Below are positions 21,875-29,483 of a stretch of 42,832 bases of DNA, in pieces. The stretch comes from a virus. The notes under the pieces were generated by a model. That model made no database searches and was not told where the DNA came from. It saw only the letters and a program-made list of their open reading frames with translations. A program made the position numbers and the translations under genes. Location of the stretch: IMG/VR virus record IMGVR_UViG_3300030390_001047, positions 1 through 42,832 of that record; one strand, written 5' to 3'. Every line of letters begins with the position of its first letter. Position 1 is the first letter of the stretch.

Positions 21875-22300
21875 TTGTTTATCCTCTTCTTCTTTATAGT
21901 CTTTAATTTTATTAGCTAAATGTTCTAATGCTTCAGGCAAGCTACCTTTCTTTTTAGCATCCTCAGCAAATTCTTTTAACTTGTCATCATTCACAGGTAA
22001 TGTTGTAAGTTTTTCTAGATTTTGTTTTTTAGCAAAGGACTTAAGTAAATTAGTCAAAGAAAATATTGTATATATTTCATGCTCTATAGGAGAGAGTGCA
22101 GCATCATCACCAGTTAGTTTACCATCTATAATTTGGTTGAACTTGGTTATAAGGTTGCCCATCTGTTCTGGTGCATTATGAAACTCAGTAAGATATCTGT
22201 AATATACATTTTGTAGACCTGGTATAAAAGCTGTAGATACTTCTACATCTTTAATTAGTTTTGTAAAATCATATGTAACTAACTTTCTGCTTTCTGACAT
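21866..22300 (-). CDS. Reversed helical protein inside the plus block (144 residues)
   Basis: This is the only convincing gene on the minus strand between 14.0 and 38.7 kb. It starts MSESRKLVTYDFTKLIKDVE and has helices such as FIPGLQNVYYRYLTEFHNAP and FSLTNLLKSFAKKQNLEKLT, with a charged end (EHLANKIKDYKEEEDKQSS). It overlaps the tail of the previous gene by 9 bases. A TATATTTG box lies 18 bases before its ATG on its own strand, so it may be expressed separately. Function unknown; reversed, separately promoted genes in phage replication blocks are often regulators or accessory genes. Confidence 0.65.
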   Translation of the reverse strand: MSESRKLVTYDFTKLIKDVEVSTAFIPGLQNVYYRYLTEFHNAPEQMGNLITKFNQIIDGKLTGDDAALSPIEHEIYTIFSLTNLLKSFAKKQNLEKLTTLPVNDDKLKEFAEDAKKKGSLPEALEHLANKIKDYKEEEDKQSS

Positions 22301-22317
22301 AACTTAAATTTTAAATA

Positions 22318-22325
22318 CAAATATA
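22318..22325 (-). promoter_or_regulatory. Candidate -7 element (TATATTTG) for the reversed gene
   Basis: Read on the minus strand, TATATTTG lies 18 bases before ATG 22300 in the 35-base gap shared with the uracil-DNA glycosylase gene. It is identical to the element at 11817-11824. No TTG -33 is visible. Confidence 0.4.
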
Positions 22326-22335
22326 ATAATAATAT

Positions 22336-23019
22336 ATGAAAAAATTAGATATAGATATTAATAATCTAAGAGAAAACTTAATTAATAGGCTCACTGACAC
22401 TGGTTGGGAACCAGCCTTATCACCTTTTATAAATGGATTGAGTTTTGATATGATAATGAATAACCTTATATCATTAGTAGAGTCTGACCGCAGATTTACT
22501 CCTAAGTTTAAGGATATAATGAATGCATTTATAGAATGTCCTTATGATAATGTAAATGTTATTGTAATAGGACAGGATCCATATCCTCAGCTAGGAGTTG
22601 CTGACGGAATAGCTTTTAGTTGTAGTAAGACAGGTAAAATAGAGAAATCATTAAAATATATAAACACAGCTATAGGTACAGAACATACTGACTTAAGATG
22701 CTGGGCTAATCAAGGTGTGCTTTTACTTAATACAGCATTTACAGTAGAGGTAAATAAAATAGGATCACATATGGATATGTGGAAACCCTTTGTAGAATAT
22801 TTATTTGACTTACTCAATAGACATAAGAAAGACATACCTGTAATCATGATGGGTAGAAAAGCAGAAGATTGGCAAAAACATTTATCACATCAAAAGTTAT
22901 TTAAAGTATCTCACCCTGCTTCAGCAGCATATAGAGGTGGTACATGGGATTGCAAAGATGTCTTTAATCTAGTAAATGAAGAGCTTGAAAAACAACAAAA
23001 AGCTAGGATAAACTGGTAG
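22336..23019 (+). CDS. ung: Uracil-DNA glycosylase, family 1 (Ung-like)
   Basis: A 227-residue enzyme with VIVIGQDPYPQLGVADGIAF (GQDPYP at about 79-84, containing the catalytic Asp81), LLLNTAFTVEVN (the uracil-pocket Asn) and KVSHPASAAYRGG (His193, the HPSPLS equivalent). It removes uracil from DNA, leaving an abasic site. The usual GQDPYH is GQDPYP here, and the leucine-loop HPSPLSxxRG is HPASAAYRGG, so substrate handling may differ. UDG is a common gene in crAss-like replication modules. It protects the genome or acts in replication. Confidence 0.88.
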   Translation: MKKLDIDINNLRENLINRLTDTGWEPALSPFINGLSFDMIMNNLISLVESDRRFTPKFKDIMNAFIECPYDNVNVIVIGQDPYPQLGVADGIAFSCSKTGKIEKSLKYINTAIGTEHTDLRCWANQGVLLLNTAFTVEVNKIGSHMDMWKPFVEYLFDLLNRHKKDIPVIMMGRKAEDWQKHLSHQKLFKVSHPASAAYRGGTWDCKDVFNLVNEELEKQQKARINW

Positions 23020-23056
23020 TGTTTTGTATATTTATAAACTTTTAAACCAATAAAAT

Positions 23057-23647
23057 ATGTGGGAAATATTTCAGAAAATACAAGCTGAAAAGCTAACTCC
23101 TAACCAAGCTTTAATACTTTTTGCCAATAAAGAAAAGATCTCTCTACCAAGTGTAAGTAAACTAGATAAAGATATACTTGTAGCAAATGGTATGCTTATA
23201 AAGGAAGGTAATAATTATATAATGTCAGCACAAGCAAACAAGTTCTGTATAAGATTAAATAATTATTTTACTAAAGCCAAAAAGAAAACAGATATACAAC
23301 TGATGGGTAAAAACTTTGTAGATAAGATAAACAACTACAGAGAAATATTTCCTGCTAAAAAACTACCTAGTGGTAAACTTGCTAGAAACAATGTCAAAGC
23401 ATTAGGAGAAGCATTTAGGTGGTTCTTTGAAACATATGATTATACGTGGGAAGATGTCGTTAAGGCCTCTAGAATGTACGTTAATGAGTACAGAGATGCT
23501 GATTACCTGTATATGCAGACAAGTCAGTACTTCATATGTAAGCAAGATAAGCACAGAGTTAAACACTCTACGCTAGCAGATTATTGTGATATGATAGTAG
23601 AAGGAGTAGACACAGAAGATAAACATTTTAAAGAAAACGTAGTATGA
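23057..23647 (+). CDS. Conserved replication-associated protein, possible helicase loader (196 residues)
   Basis: MWEIFQKIQAEKLTPNQALI opens a probable wHTH domain (LPSVSKLDKDILVANGMLIK). The C-terminal half has EIFPAKKLPSGKLARNNVKA, then LGEAFRWFFETYDYTWEDVV and YLYMQTSQYFICKQDK with STLADYCDMIVEG. I recall similar C-terminal halves in Bacteroidota phages just upstream of the DnaB-type helicase. Position (overlapping the helicase start by 4 bases) suggests a helicase loader or primosome factor, an inference only. Confidence 0.65.
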   Translation: MWEIFQKIQAEKLTPNQALILFANKEKISLPSVSKLDKDILVANGMLIKEGNNYIMSAQANKFCIRLNNYFTKAKKKTDIQLMGKNFVDKINNYREIFPAKKLPSGKLARNNVKALGEAFRWFFETYDYTWEDVVKASRMYVNEYRDADYLYMQTSQYFICKQDKHRVKHSTLADYCDMIVEGVDTEDKHFKENVV

Positions 23648-24597
23648 AGAAAAAAGAATCTTGGGTTGGACAGTATGCAGCTTTTAATGAAGCACTTAAA
23701 TATATGTATGCTAGATCAACTGGAGAAGAGAAGTCTATTTATACTCCGTGGCCTAAGTTTAATGATGCTGCTACTGACGGTATAGAATGGAATACATTGA
23801 CTGTAATTGGTGGTAGACCTGGCTCAGGTAAAACATTGATTAAAGATCAAATTATTAGAGAATCATTTGCCCTTAATCCTAATGACAAGTTTAGAGTATT
23901 AGAATTTCAGTTTGAGATGGTTGGTAGAACATCAGCTATTAGAGAGTTTAGTTCTATTACTGGTAAGACTTATAAAGAACTTTGTAGTGCAGGTAGTATA
24001 TTAACAACTGATACACTAAACAAGTGCCATCAGTATGCAAAAGAAAGAGTAAAGAATCCAGTAGATATAATTAGTACACCTATGACTGTTAACCAGATGC
24101 GTGAGCAGATAGATGTATATATGAATATGCACAAAGGAGTAAATACAATGATAACTCTTGATCATACTATGTTAGTAAAGAGAGCACCATATCAAAATAG
24201 CACATTAGACATGTTGTTTGAGTTAGGTGAGTTCTTTACACAATGTAAGAGAGATTATCCTTGCCTGTTTCTGGCCTTATCTCAACTTAATAGGAATATA
24301 GATAACCCGGATAGAGCTATAGATGGTAAGTATGGTAACTATATACTTGAGTCAGATATATTTGGCTCAGATGCAATGCTACAGCATGCAGATATGTTAA
24401 TAGGTATAAACAGGCCAGCTAAACAGAAGATTAGATTCTATGGGCCTGATAGGTATATAATAGAGAATGATAGAACATTAGTTCTGCATTTTCTAAAAGC
24501 AAGGAATGGTGATGCTAGAATGAGTTTCTTCAAAGCAAAGTTTGAGCAAATGCAAATAGAAGAGATGGCTACACCAGGACAACAAGACAGAAGATGA
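23644..24597 (+). CDS. Replicative DNA helicase, DnaB-type RecA core (317 residues)
   Basis: The Walker A motif is VIGGRPGSGKTLIKDQII (about residues 55-72, GRPGSGKT). Walker B is MITLDHTMLVKR. ALSQLNRN is motif H3, a DnaB hallmark (LSQLNR), and the end part has VLHFLKARNGDARMS with the arginine region. It lacks the DnaB N-terminal domain, so it is a compact ring helicase that unwinds the fork. It overlaps genes at both ends by 4 bases, within the replication operon. Confidence 0.87.
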   Translation: MKKKESWVGQYAAFNEALKYMYARSTGEEKSIYTPWPKFNDAATDGIEWNTLTVIGGRPGSGKTLIKDQIIRESFALNPNDKFRVLEFQFEMVGRTSAIREFSSITGKTYKELCSAGSILTTDTLNKCHQYAKERVKNPVDIISTPMTVNQMREQIDVYMNMHKGVNTMITLDHTMLVKRAPYQNSTLDMLFELGEFFTQCKRDYPCLFLALSQLNRNIDNPDRAIDGKYGNYILESDIFGSDAMLQHADMLIGINRPAKQKIRFYGPDRYIIENDRTLVLHFLKARNGDARMSFFKAKFEQMQIEEMATPGQQDRR

Positions 24598-25166
24598 TAA
24601 ATACTAAAAATATAAATAATGAAAATATGGGTTTAACACCTACAGAAAGAAAAACAAAAGTTGCAAAACTTAAAGAAGAGCACAATGATTACTTTGAAAC
24701 AGAGAATATCAAAAATGCACTATACATTCCTAAGATGGCTTATAGGCCAGCTGGCAAGGATGAATTATATATTAGCTTTTTCCCAAGTGAAATGGAGAAA
24801 GAAGAAGATATATATACAGAATTTGTATCTATAGACTATGATACAGAAGATCCTAAGAGGACACTATATCTTTTAAAACATAATCCACACTGGAAAGGTG
24901 AGTATGAATTAATTAAGTCCAGTTCTGGATTTGTTAGACATATGATTCCTGTAAGTGAGCTAAAGGTTATTAGAGATGTAACAACAAAGGTTGCAAATAG
25001 AATGAATCAGCAGGTAGATGAATTGATAGGTAAGAAAAAATCTATAGAATTCTTTAATATTGCTGACCCAGAAGCAACACCATCTTCAGAGTTAGTAAAT
25101 AAACTAGAAGATATTAATCAAACATTAATAACATTAACCAAAGTAATCAATAAATTAATTAAATAG
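24594..25166 (+). CDS. Unknown replication-block protein (190 residues)
   Basis: The N-terminal part is charged and helical (LTPTERKTKVAKLKEEHNDY). The middle is beta-type (MAYRPAGKDELYISFFPSEM, EFVSIDYDTEDPKRTLYLLK). The C-terminal 45 residues form a coiled coil (LVNKLEDINQTLITLTKVIN). It overlaps the helicase by 4 bases and abuts the RecA-like ATPase. An interaction partner of helicase or ATPase is likely, but no family was recognised. Confidence 0.65.
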   Translation: MINTKNINNENMGLTPTERKTKVAKLKEEHNDYFETENIKNALYIPKMAYRPAGKDELYISFFPSEMEKEEDIYTEFVSIDYDTEDPKRTLYLLKHNPHWKGEYELIKSSSGFVRHMIPVSELKVIRDVTTKVANRMNQQVDELIGKKKSIEFFNIADPEATPSSELVNKLEDINQTLITLTKVINKLIK

Positions 25167-25850
25167 ATGGCACAAAGCGTATTAGTAATTGCAGATTCAG
25201 GTACAGGAAAGTCTACCTCAATCAGGACATTAGATCCTAAAGAGACTTTCATTATAAACATTGCAAATAAACCATTACCTTTCAAGGGCTACAAGAGTAA
25301 GTATACTCAAATTAGTAAAGATAATCCTAAAGGTAATTTAACATCAGCAGCTAGCGCTCCTGGTATTATTAAAGCAATGAATCATGTAAATGATAAAATG
25401 CCAGGTATTAAAACTCTTGTAGTTGATGACTGGCAGTATATGAGTTCTTTTGAATATTTTGATAGAGCTAATGAGAAGGGTTATGATAAGTTTACTCAGA
25501 TAGCAGCTAACCTTGCCATGGTGGCAAAGTTGCCTAAAGATCTAAGAGATGACTTAACTGTAATTTTCTTAACTCACTCAGAAGATTCAACTGATATAAA
25601 TGGAAATAGAAAAGTTAAAGCAAAAACAATTGGTAAAATGATTGACAATACATTAACTTTGGAAGGCCTATTTTCTATAGTATTATTTGGTAAAGTAAAT
25701 AAAGATGATGATGGTGAACTTGAATATGGTTTTGAAACTCAAAACAATGGAGAGAACACATGTAAATCACCAATGGGTATGTTTGAGGATAAGTTTATTC
25801 CAAATGACCTAGCGTATGTAAAAGAATGCATGCAAAAATATGAAGAGTAA
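25167..25850 (+). CDS. RecA-like / Sak4-type ATPase (227 residues)
   Basis: A short NTPase: Walker A VIADSGTGKSTSIR (about residues 7-20) and Walker B KTLVVDDWQYMSS (about 82-94), followed by LTVIFLTHSEDS with the sensor His. This layout (AAA_24 / Sak4) belongs to phage single-strand annealing or strand-exchange ATPases, and such ATPases recur in crAss-like replication modules. It starts immediately after the previous stop and precedes the SSB-like gene, a usual partner of this ATPase. Assignment is by motif only. Confidence 0.8.
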   Translation: MAQSVLVIADSGTGKSTSIRTLDPKETFIINIANKPLPFKGYKSKYTQISKDNPKGNLTSAASAPGIIKAMNHVNDKMPGIKTLVVDDWQYMSSFEYFDRANEKGYDKFTQIAANLAMVAKLPKDLRDDLTVIFLTHSEDSTDINGNRKVKAKTIGKMIDNTLTLEGLFSIVLFGKVNKDDDGELEYGFETQNNGENTCKSPMGMFEDKFIPNDLAYVKECMQKYEE

Positions 25851-25877
25851 TTATAAATCAATTAAAAAAAGTAAATT

Positions 25878-26552
25878 ATGTTAAGTACTAAAGACATGTC
25901 TGCAGGTTCAGGCAGCACAAAACCAGTTATCGGAACAGGAAATCACCTAATTAAAATCAATTCTATTACGTTTGATCAGACACCATATGATTCTGATGCA
26001 TATAATATTATGCTTCATGTAGAGTCTGAACCAGTTACAGGAGAGTTTAATGGTTTCTTAAAAGATGTGAATAATCCTAATGGAGACCGTTATGAAGGCC
26101 AGGTAGGTAGAGTAAGATTCTCTCCATACCCATATAAAGATACTGTTTTAGATAATGGTAATGAAATCAAAAGAGATAATGAAGTATTAAAAGCTATGGT
26201 CTTTTTATCAGAAGTAGTTGGTAAAAGAAATGAGCTAGATGCTATTGAAGCAAATACAATTGAAGACTTTATGATTAAAGCAGCAAAGGTATGTTCAGAG
26301 ACTGGATATATTAGAGCATGCTTAGGTGCACGTGAATGGGAAAACAAAGAAGGTTATGTAAACAATGACTTGTTCTTACCTAAAAGAAATAGAGATGGAG
26401 CACCATTAGAAGCTAATGATCTAGAAAATAATAATATCTTAATATTTGATTCTAATAACAAACAACATTTCAGACCTTTAATTAAAAAAGATAATCCTAC
26501 TACAAATAACTTTGAACCAGCTGTAGCAAATGGAGATGATTTTGATTTGTAA
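25878..26552 (+). CDS. Single-stranded DNA-binding protein candidate (224 residues)
   Basis: The protein has an OB-like body (LIKINSITFDQTPYDSDAYN, IMLHVESEPVTGEFNGF, VGRVRFSPYPYKDTV) and an Asn-rich part (KKDNPTTNNFEPAVANG). The C-terminal tip is DDFDL, resembling the acidic SSB tip DDDIPF that recruits partners. It follows the RecA-like ATPase, which is the typical gene pair for recombination. At 224 residues it is longer than cellular SSB. A hairpin lies between it and the primase gene. Confidence 0.72.
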   Translation: MLSTKDMSAGSGSTKPVIGTGNHLIKINSITFDQTPYDSDAYNIMLHVESEPVTGEFNGFLKDVNNPNGDRYEGQVGRVRFSPYPYKDTVLDNGNEIKRDNEVLKAMVFLSEVVGKRNELDAIEANTIEDFMIKAAKVCSETGYIRACLGAREWENKEGYVNNDLFLPKRNRDGAPLEANDLENNNILIFDSNNKQHFRPLIKKDNPTTNNFEPAVANGDDFDL

Positions 26553-26567
26553 TTAATCAGTAATGAT

Positions 26568-26600
26568 AGGGGTGGTTCTCGTGGTTGACTTTCCATCCCT
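26568..26600 (+). terminator. Hairpin between SSB-like and primase genes
   Basis: AGGGGTGG pairs with CCATCCCT (8 bp, one G-T wobble) around a 17-base loop. A good T-run is absent, so this may be partial termination or RNA processing. The place after an SSB-like gene mirrors the hairpin at 18525-18567. Confidence 0.4.
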
Positions 26601-26623
26601 TGATTTACATAAATAATAAAAAG

Positions 26624-27598
26624 ATGATTAGTACTAAAAATTTAGTTCTTAGTCCATCAGATATTCCAAGTTATTGGGTATTTCAATATTATTTAAACTT
26701 ATCAGAACGCCTAACAGGCCAGGACATTAAGATTAAATCAATCTTTAATCCTTTAGAGAAGACACCAAGTTTTTGCATATACGTTGATAAAAAAATAATG
26801 CAATATAAATTTAAAGACTTTTCAACTGGTAAAAGTGGTAATAAAATTGATCTTGTCAAAATGATGTTTGACTTAGACTTTGTTAATGCATCACAAAAAA
26901 TAACTAATGACTATAATTTACATGTGAAGTCTAATGGCTTTGAAGCTCAATCCATTACAGTACAACCCAAATGGGAGGTGCAGTTTATTAAAGACACAGA
27001 GTGGACAAAGGCGGATGCTTCCTTCTGGTTAAAGTTTAATATTGGTAAGACTATGCTTAATAAGTATAACGTTAAACCAATAAAGTACTATAGCTTAGTA
27101 AAAGAAGAAAACCTTAAAGTTAAAGACTTAAAGATAGAGGGTAAACATATATATGGTTACTATAATAAAGATGGCAGTGTATATAAAATATATCAGCCAT
27201 TTAGTAAACATAAATTTCATAAAGTTTCTAAATATCTACAGGGCTATGATCAGTTGCAATACAATCAACCTTACCTAGTAATATGTTCATCTCTTAAAGA
27301 TGTGATGTGTCTTGCTAGTATAGGTTATAACATTGAGACTATAGCTCCAGATAGTGAGAACACTATGATTAAGCCACATATAATAGAATACTTTAAGAAA
27401 AAATATAAAAAGGTTATAACTTTCTTTGATAATGATGAGGCAGGAGTTAATGCTGTAGATAAATACAAAACTATGTACAACCTTGATGGTTTTGTATTAC
27501 CTATCTGTAAAGATATATCTGATGCAGTAAAAAAACACGGTGTAAATCATGTACACTCCAAACTAAAACCATTATTAAAACAAACATTAAACAAATAA
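26624..27598 (+). CDS. DNA primase, TOPRIM-type (DnaG-like, 324 residues)
   Basis: I start at ATG 26624, since the upstream TTG 26585 lies in the hairpin region. The N-terminal domain has SIFNPLEKTPSFCIYVDKK and YKFKDFSTGKSGNKIDLVKM, the pattern of the DnaG N-terminal domain but without zinc cysteines. The TOPRIM part has PYLVICSSLKDVMCLASIGY and VITFFDNDEAGVNAVDKYK (D-x-D at about 269-271). The usual first TOPRIM Glu is Ser (CSSLKD rather than xEGxxD). It makes RNA primers with the DnaB-type helicase encoded just upstream. Confidence 0.8.
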   Translation: MISTKNLVLSPSDIPSYWVFQYYLNLSERLTGQDIKIKSIFNPLEKTPSFCIYVDKKIMQYKFKDFSTGKSGNKIDLVKMMFDLDFVNASQKITNDYNLHVKSNGFEAQSITVQPKWEVQFIKDTEWTKADASFWLKFNIGKTMLNKYNVKPIKYYSLVKEENLKVKDLKIEGKHIYGYYNKDGSVYKIYQPFSKHKFHKVSKYLQGYDQLQYNQPYLVICSSLKDVMCLASIGYNIETIAPDSENTMIKPHIIEYFKKKYKKVITFFDNDEAGVNAVDKYKTMYNLDGFVLPICKDISDAVKKHGVNHVHSKLKPLLKQTLNK

Positions 27599-27599
27599 C

Positions 27600-27992
27600 A
27601 TGGGTGAAATAAAAGAAGTAATGCGTTGGTGGATTCCGGGCAATGTACCTTCAAGTAAAAACGGAAGACGTTGGACAGGTAAATACTTTATAGCTAGTAA
27701 AGCAACTATGAATTATAGAAAAGCTACGAAAGATATTTATTTAAGTTACACTAAAGAGTTTAAAGAAGCATTAAAGACACGTGATTTACCAGTAAAGATA
27801 TCTTTTGAATTTATAAGAGGCAGCCGTCATAAGTTTGATTATATAAATCCTGCACAAACTGTACAAGATGATATGGTTAAGTATGGGTGGATTGAAGATG
27901 ATAATGCTGAATTTATAATACCGGCATTTGAAAAATATAAATATGATAAAGAAAATCCAGGTGTATGGATAGAAATAGTTGATTTTGAATGA
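27600..27992 (+). CDS. rusA: RusA-family Holliday junction resolvase
   Basis: A 130-residue protein with the RusA layout: WWIPGNVPSSKNGRRW (N-terminal PSSKN), a central FEFIRGSRHKFDYIN holding the first catalytic Asp (D80), then AQTVQDDMVKYGWIEDDNAE with acidic residues (D90/D91 and D100/D101), which together bind Mg2+. RusA dimers cut four-way junctions that arise in replication and recombination. It lies one base after the primase stop and overlaps the next gene by 4 bases. Confidence 0.85.
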   Translation: MGEIKEVMRWWIPGNVPSSKNGRRWTGKYFIASKATMNYRKATKDIYLSYTKEFKEALKTRDLPVKISFEFIRGSRHKFDYINPAQTVQDDMVKYGWIEDDNAEFIIPAFEKYKYDKENPGVWIEIVDFE

Positions 27993-28318
27993 ATAAAAAA
28001 ATAATAACTTTAGATGAATTTTTTAGATTTAAAGAAATGTTCAGAGGTTCTGATGAAGATATAGAAGTAGCGTTGGCCATATGGAATTCACAATATAAAG
28101 ACAAAAAGTTGCTTGATATACTCATGTGTAAAGCACTGGTGTTTAATGATAGGGTAAAATTTTCTATTGCAGTTAAACATAAATTTACTATTAGAAAAAA
28201 TAGTCCGTCTATGCAAACACAATCTCTATATGCATTTATAGAAGCTAAAAAGTTGCATCAAGTATATGCAGACATAATTGAAACCATAAATAATAAAAAA
28301 AATGATGACAATAATTAA
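27989..28318 (+). CDS. Unknown 109-residue helical protein
   Basis: KIITLDEFFRFKEMFRGSDE then DIEVALAIWNSQYKDKKLLD and a basic middle (VKFSIAVKHKFTIRKNS). It ends TINNKKNDDNN. It overlaps the resolvase by 4 bases and the metallopeptidase/VWA gene by 17 bases. No family recognised. Confidence 0.65.
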   Translation: MNKKIITLDEFFRFKEMFRGSDEDIEVALAIWNSQYKDKKLLDILMCKALVFNDRVKFSIAVKHKFTIRKNSPSMQTQSLYAFIEAKKLHQVYADIIETINNKKNDDNN

Positions 28319-29474
28319 TGTACAAGAACTAGTAGCAAAAACTACTAAAACTTTAATCTTTACCGAGCCCTTTTATGGGCTCTTTTTGATTGGAGTAAAT
28401 AAGAAATATACAACTAATATACCCACAGCGGGTGTAAGTAAAAATAATATTGGTGTACAACTGACAATTAACCCAGAATTTTATAATGATCTAAGTCAAG
28501 ACCACAGGTTTGGTTTGATTAAACATGAAATATTACACCTTGCATTTGGACATTTACTTTTAAGAGATAAATATTCAGATCATAAGTTATTTAATATTGC
28601 TGCAGATCTAGAAATAAATCAGTATATAGCAGGAGATAAACTTCCTGATGGAGGATTGTTATTATCTAGTTTTCCTGAAATTAATCTTCCTGTAAAAGCA
28701 GGTACTAGAGTTTATTATGATATGCTTAAAGAAGCAAAGGAAGATGGTACGTCGCCAACACTTGACTCTTTAATGAGTGAAATGGATGGCACAACTCCTC
28801 ATTGTCATTCTACTTGGGATGAGTTTTCTGATATGTCTGAGTCTGATAAAAAACTAATACAAAAACAGGTTGAACATCAATTAAAAGAAGCCGCAGAACA
28901 AACAATTAAAAAACAAGGAAGTATACCAGGTGAGCTTTCTGATCTTATACACAGATTAACGCACATTGAACCACCTAAGTTTGATTGGAAAGGTTATCTA
29001 AGAAGATTTGTTGGTAATTCTTCCATAGTATATACTAAGAAGCTAAGACGTAAATATAATAAACGGTATGCAGGTAGTCCTGGCCTTAAAATTAAGTTTA
29101 AGAATCATATCCTTGTTGGTGTTGATACAAGCGGGTCTGTAAACAATGATGAGCTTAAAGAATTCTTTAGTGAATTAGCACATATGCATAAGACAGGTCA
29201 TAAAATTACAATTGCACAGTGTGATACCAGCTTGAAGAGCGTGAAAGAATTTAAACCCAAACAAGATTGGGAAATACATGGTCGTGGTGGGACATCGTTC
29301 CAACCAGTTATTGACCACTTTAATGAAAAGAAAGGAGTTTATACAGCTCTAGTATATTTAACAGATGGTGAAGCACACTCTCCTGATGACTGTCCTGCAA
29401 ATACCTTATGGGTACATAGTAGTATTAGTGACATCAATGAGGAATTACCAGGACAAAAAATTAAATTAAATTAA
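28302..29474 (+). CDS. Metallopeptidase-like plus VWA-domain protein (DUF2201-type)
   Basis: A 390-residue protein. The N-terminal half has a zinc-protease-like motif LIKHEILHLAFGH (H75-E76-x2-H79). The C-terminal half is a VWA domain: HILVGVDTSGSVNNDE (MIDAS D-x-S-x-S near 275-279), RGGTSFQPV (Thr331) and VYLTDGEAHS (Asp355). Genes of this build occur next to MoxR-type AAA ATPases, which are thought to act as chaperones on a partner; here the MoxR gene follows nine bases on. A terminator-like hairpin lies inside codons 22-29. The role in phage is unknown. Confidence 0.82.
   Translation: MMTIINVQELVAKTTKTLIFTEPFYGLFLIGVNKKYTTNIPTAGVSKNNIGVQLTINPEFYNDLSQDHRFGLIKHEILHLAFGHLLLRDKYSDHKLFNIAADLEINQYIAGDKLPDGGLLLSSFPEINLPVKAGTRVYYDMLKEAKEDGTSPTLDSLMSEMDGTTPHCHSTWDEFSDMSESDKKLIQKQVEHQLKEAAEQTIKKQGSIPGELSDLIHRLTHIEPPKFDWKGYLRRFVGNSSIVYTKKLRRKYNKRYAGSPGLKIKFKNHILVGVDTSGSVNNDELKEFFSELAHMHKTGHKITIAQCDTSLKSVKEFKPKQDWEIHGRGGTSFQPVIDHFNEKKGVYTALVYLTDGEAHSPDDCPANTLWVHSSISDINEELPGQKIKLN
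28365..28387 (+). promoter_or_regulatory. Terminator-like hairpin inside the VWA gene start
   Basis: GAGCCC pairs with GGGCTC over a 6-base loop TTTTAT and runs straight into TTTTT, within codons 22-29 of the VWA gene. It has the form of an intrinsic terminator. It could set a lower level of the downstream genes, or be tolerated coding sequence. Confidence 0.5.
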
Positions 29475-29483
29475 TAAAAGAAA

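Noticed and set aside
26090-26596. Two minus-strand frames opposite the SSB-like gene
   Set aside because: Shadows of a gene with clear features on the plus strand, with no coupled neighbours or leader of their own.
26585-26623. TTG start upstream of the primase
   Set aside because: It lies inside the hairpin region after the SSB gene and adds 13 residues without similarity; ATG 26624 with an A-rich leader is preferred.
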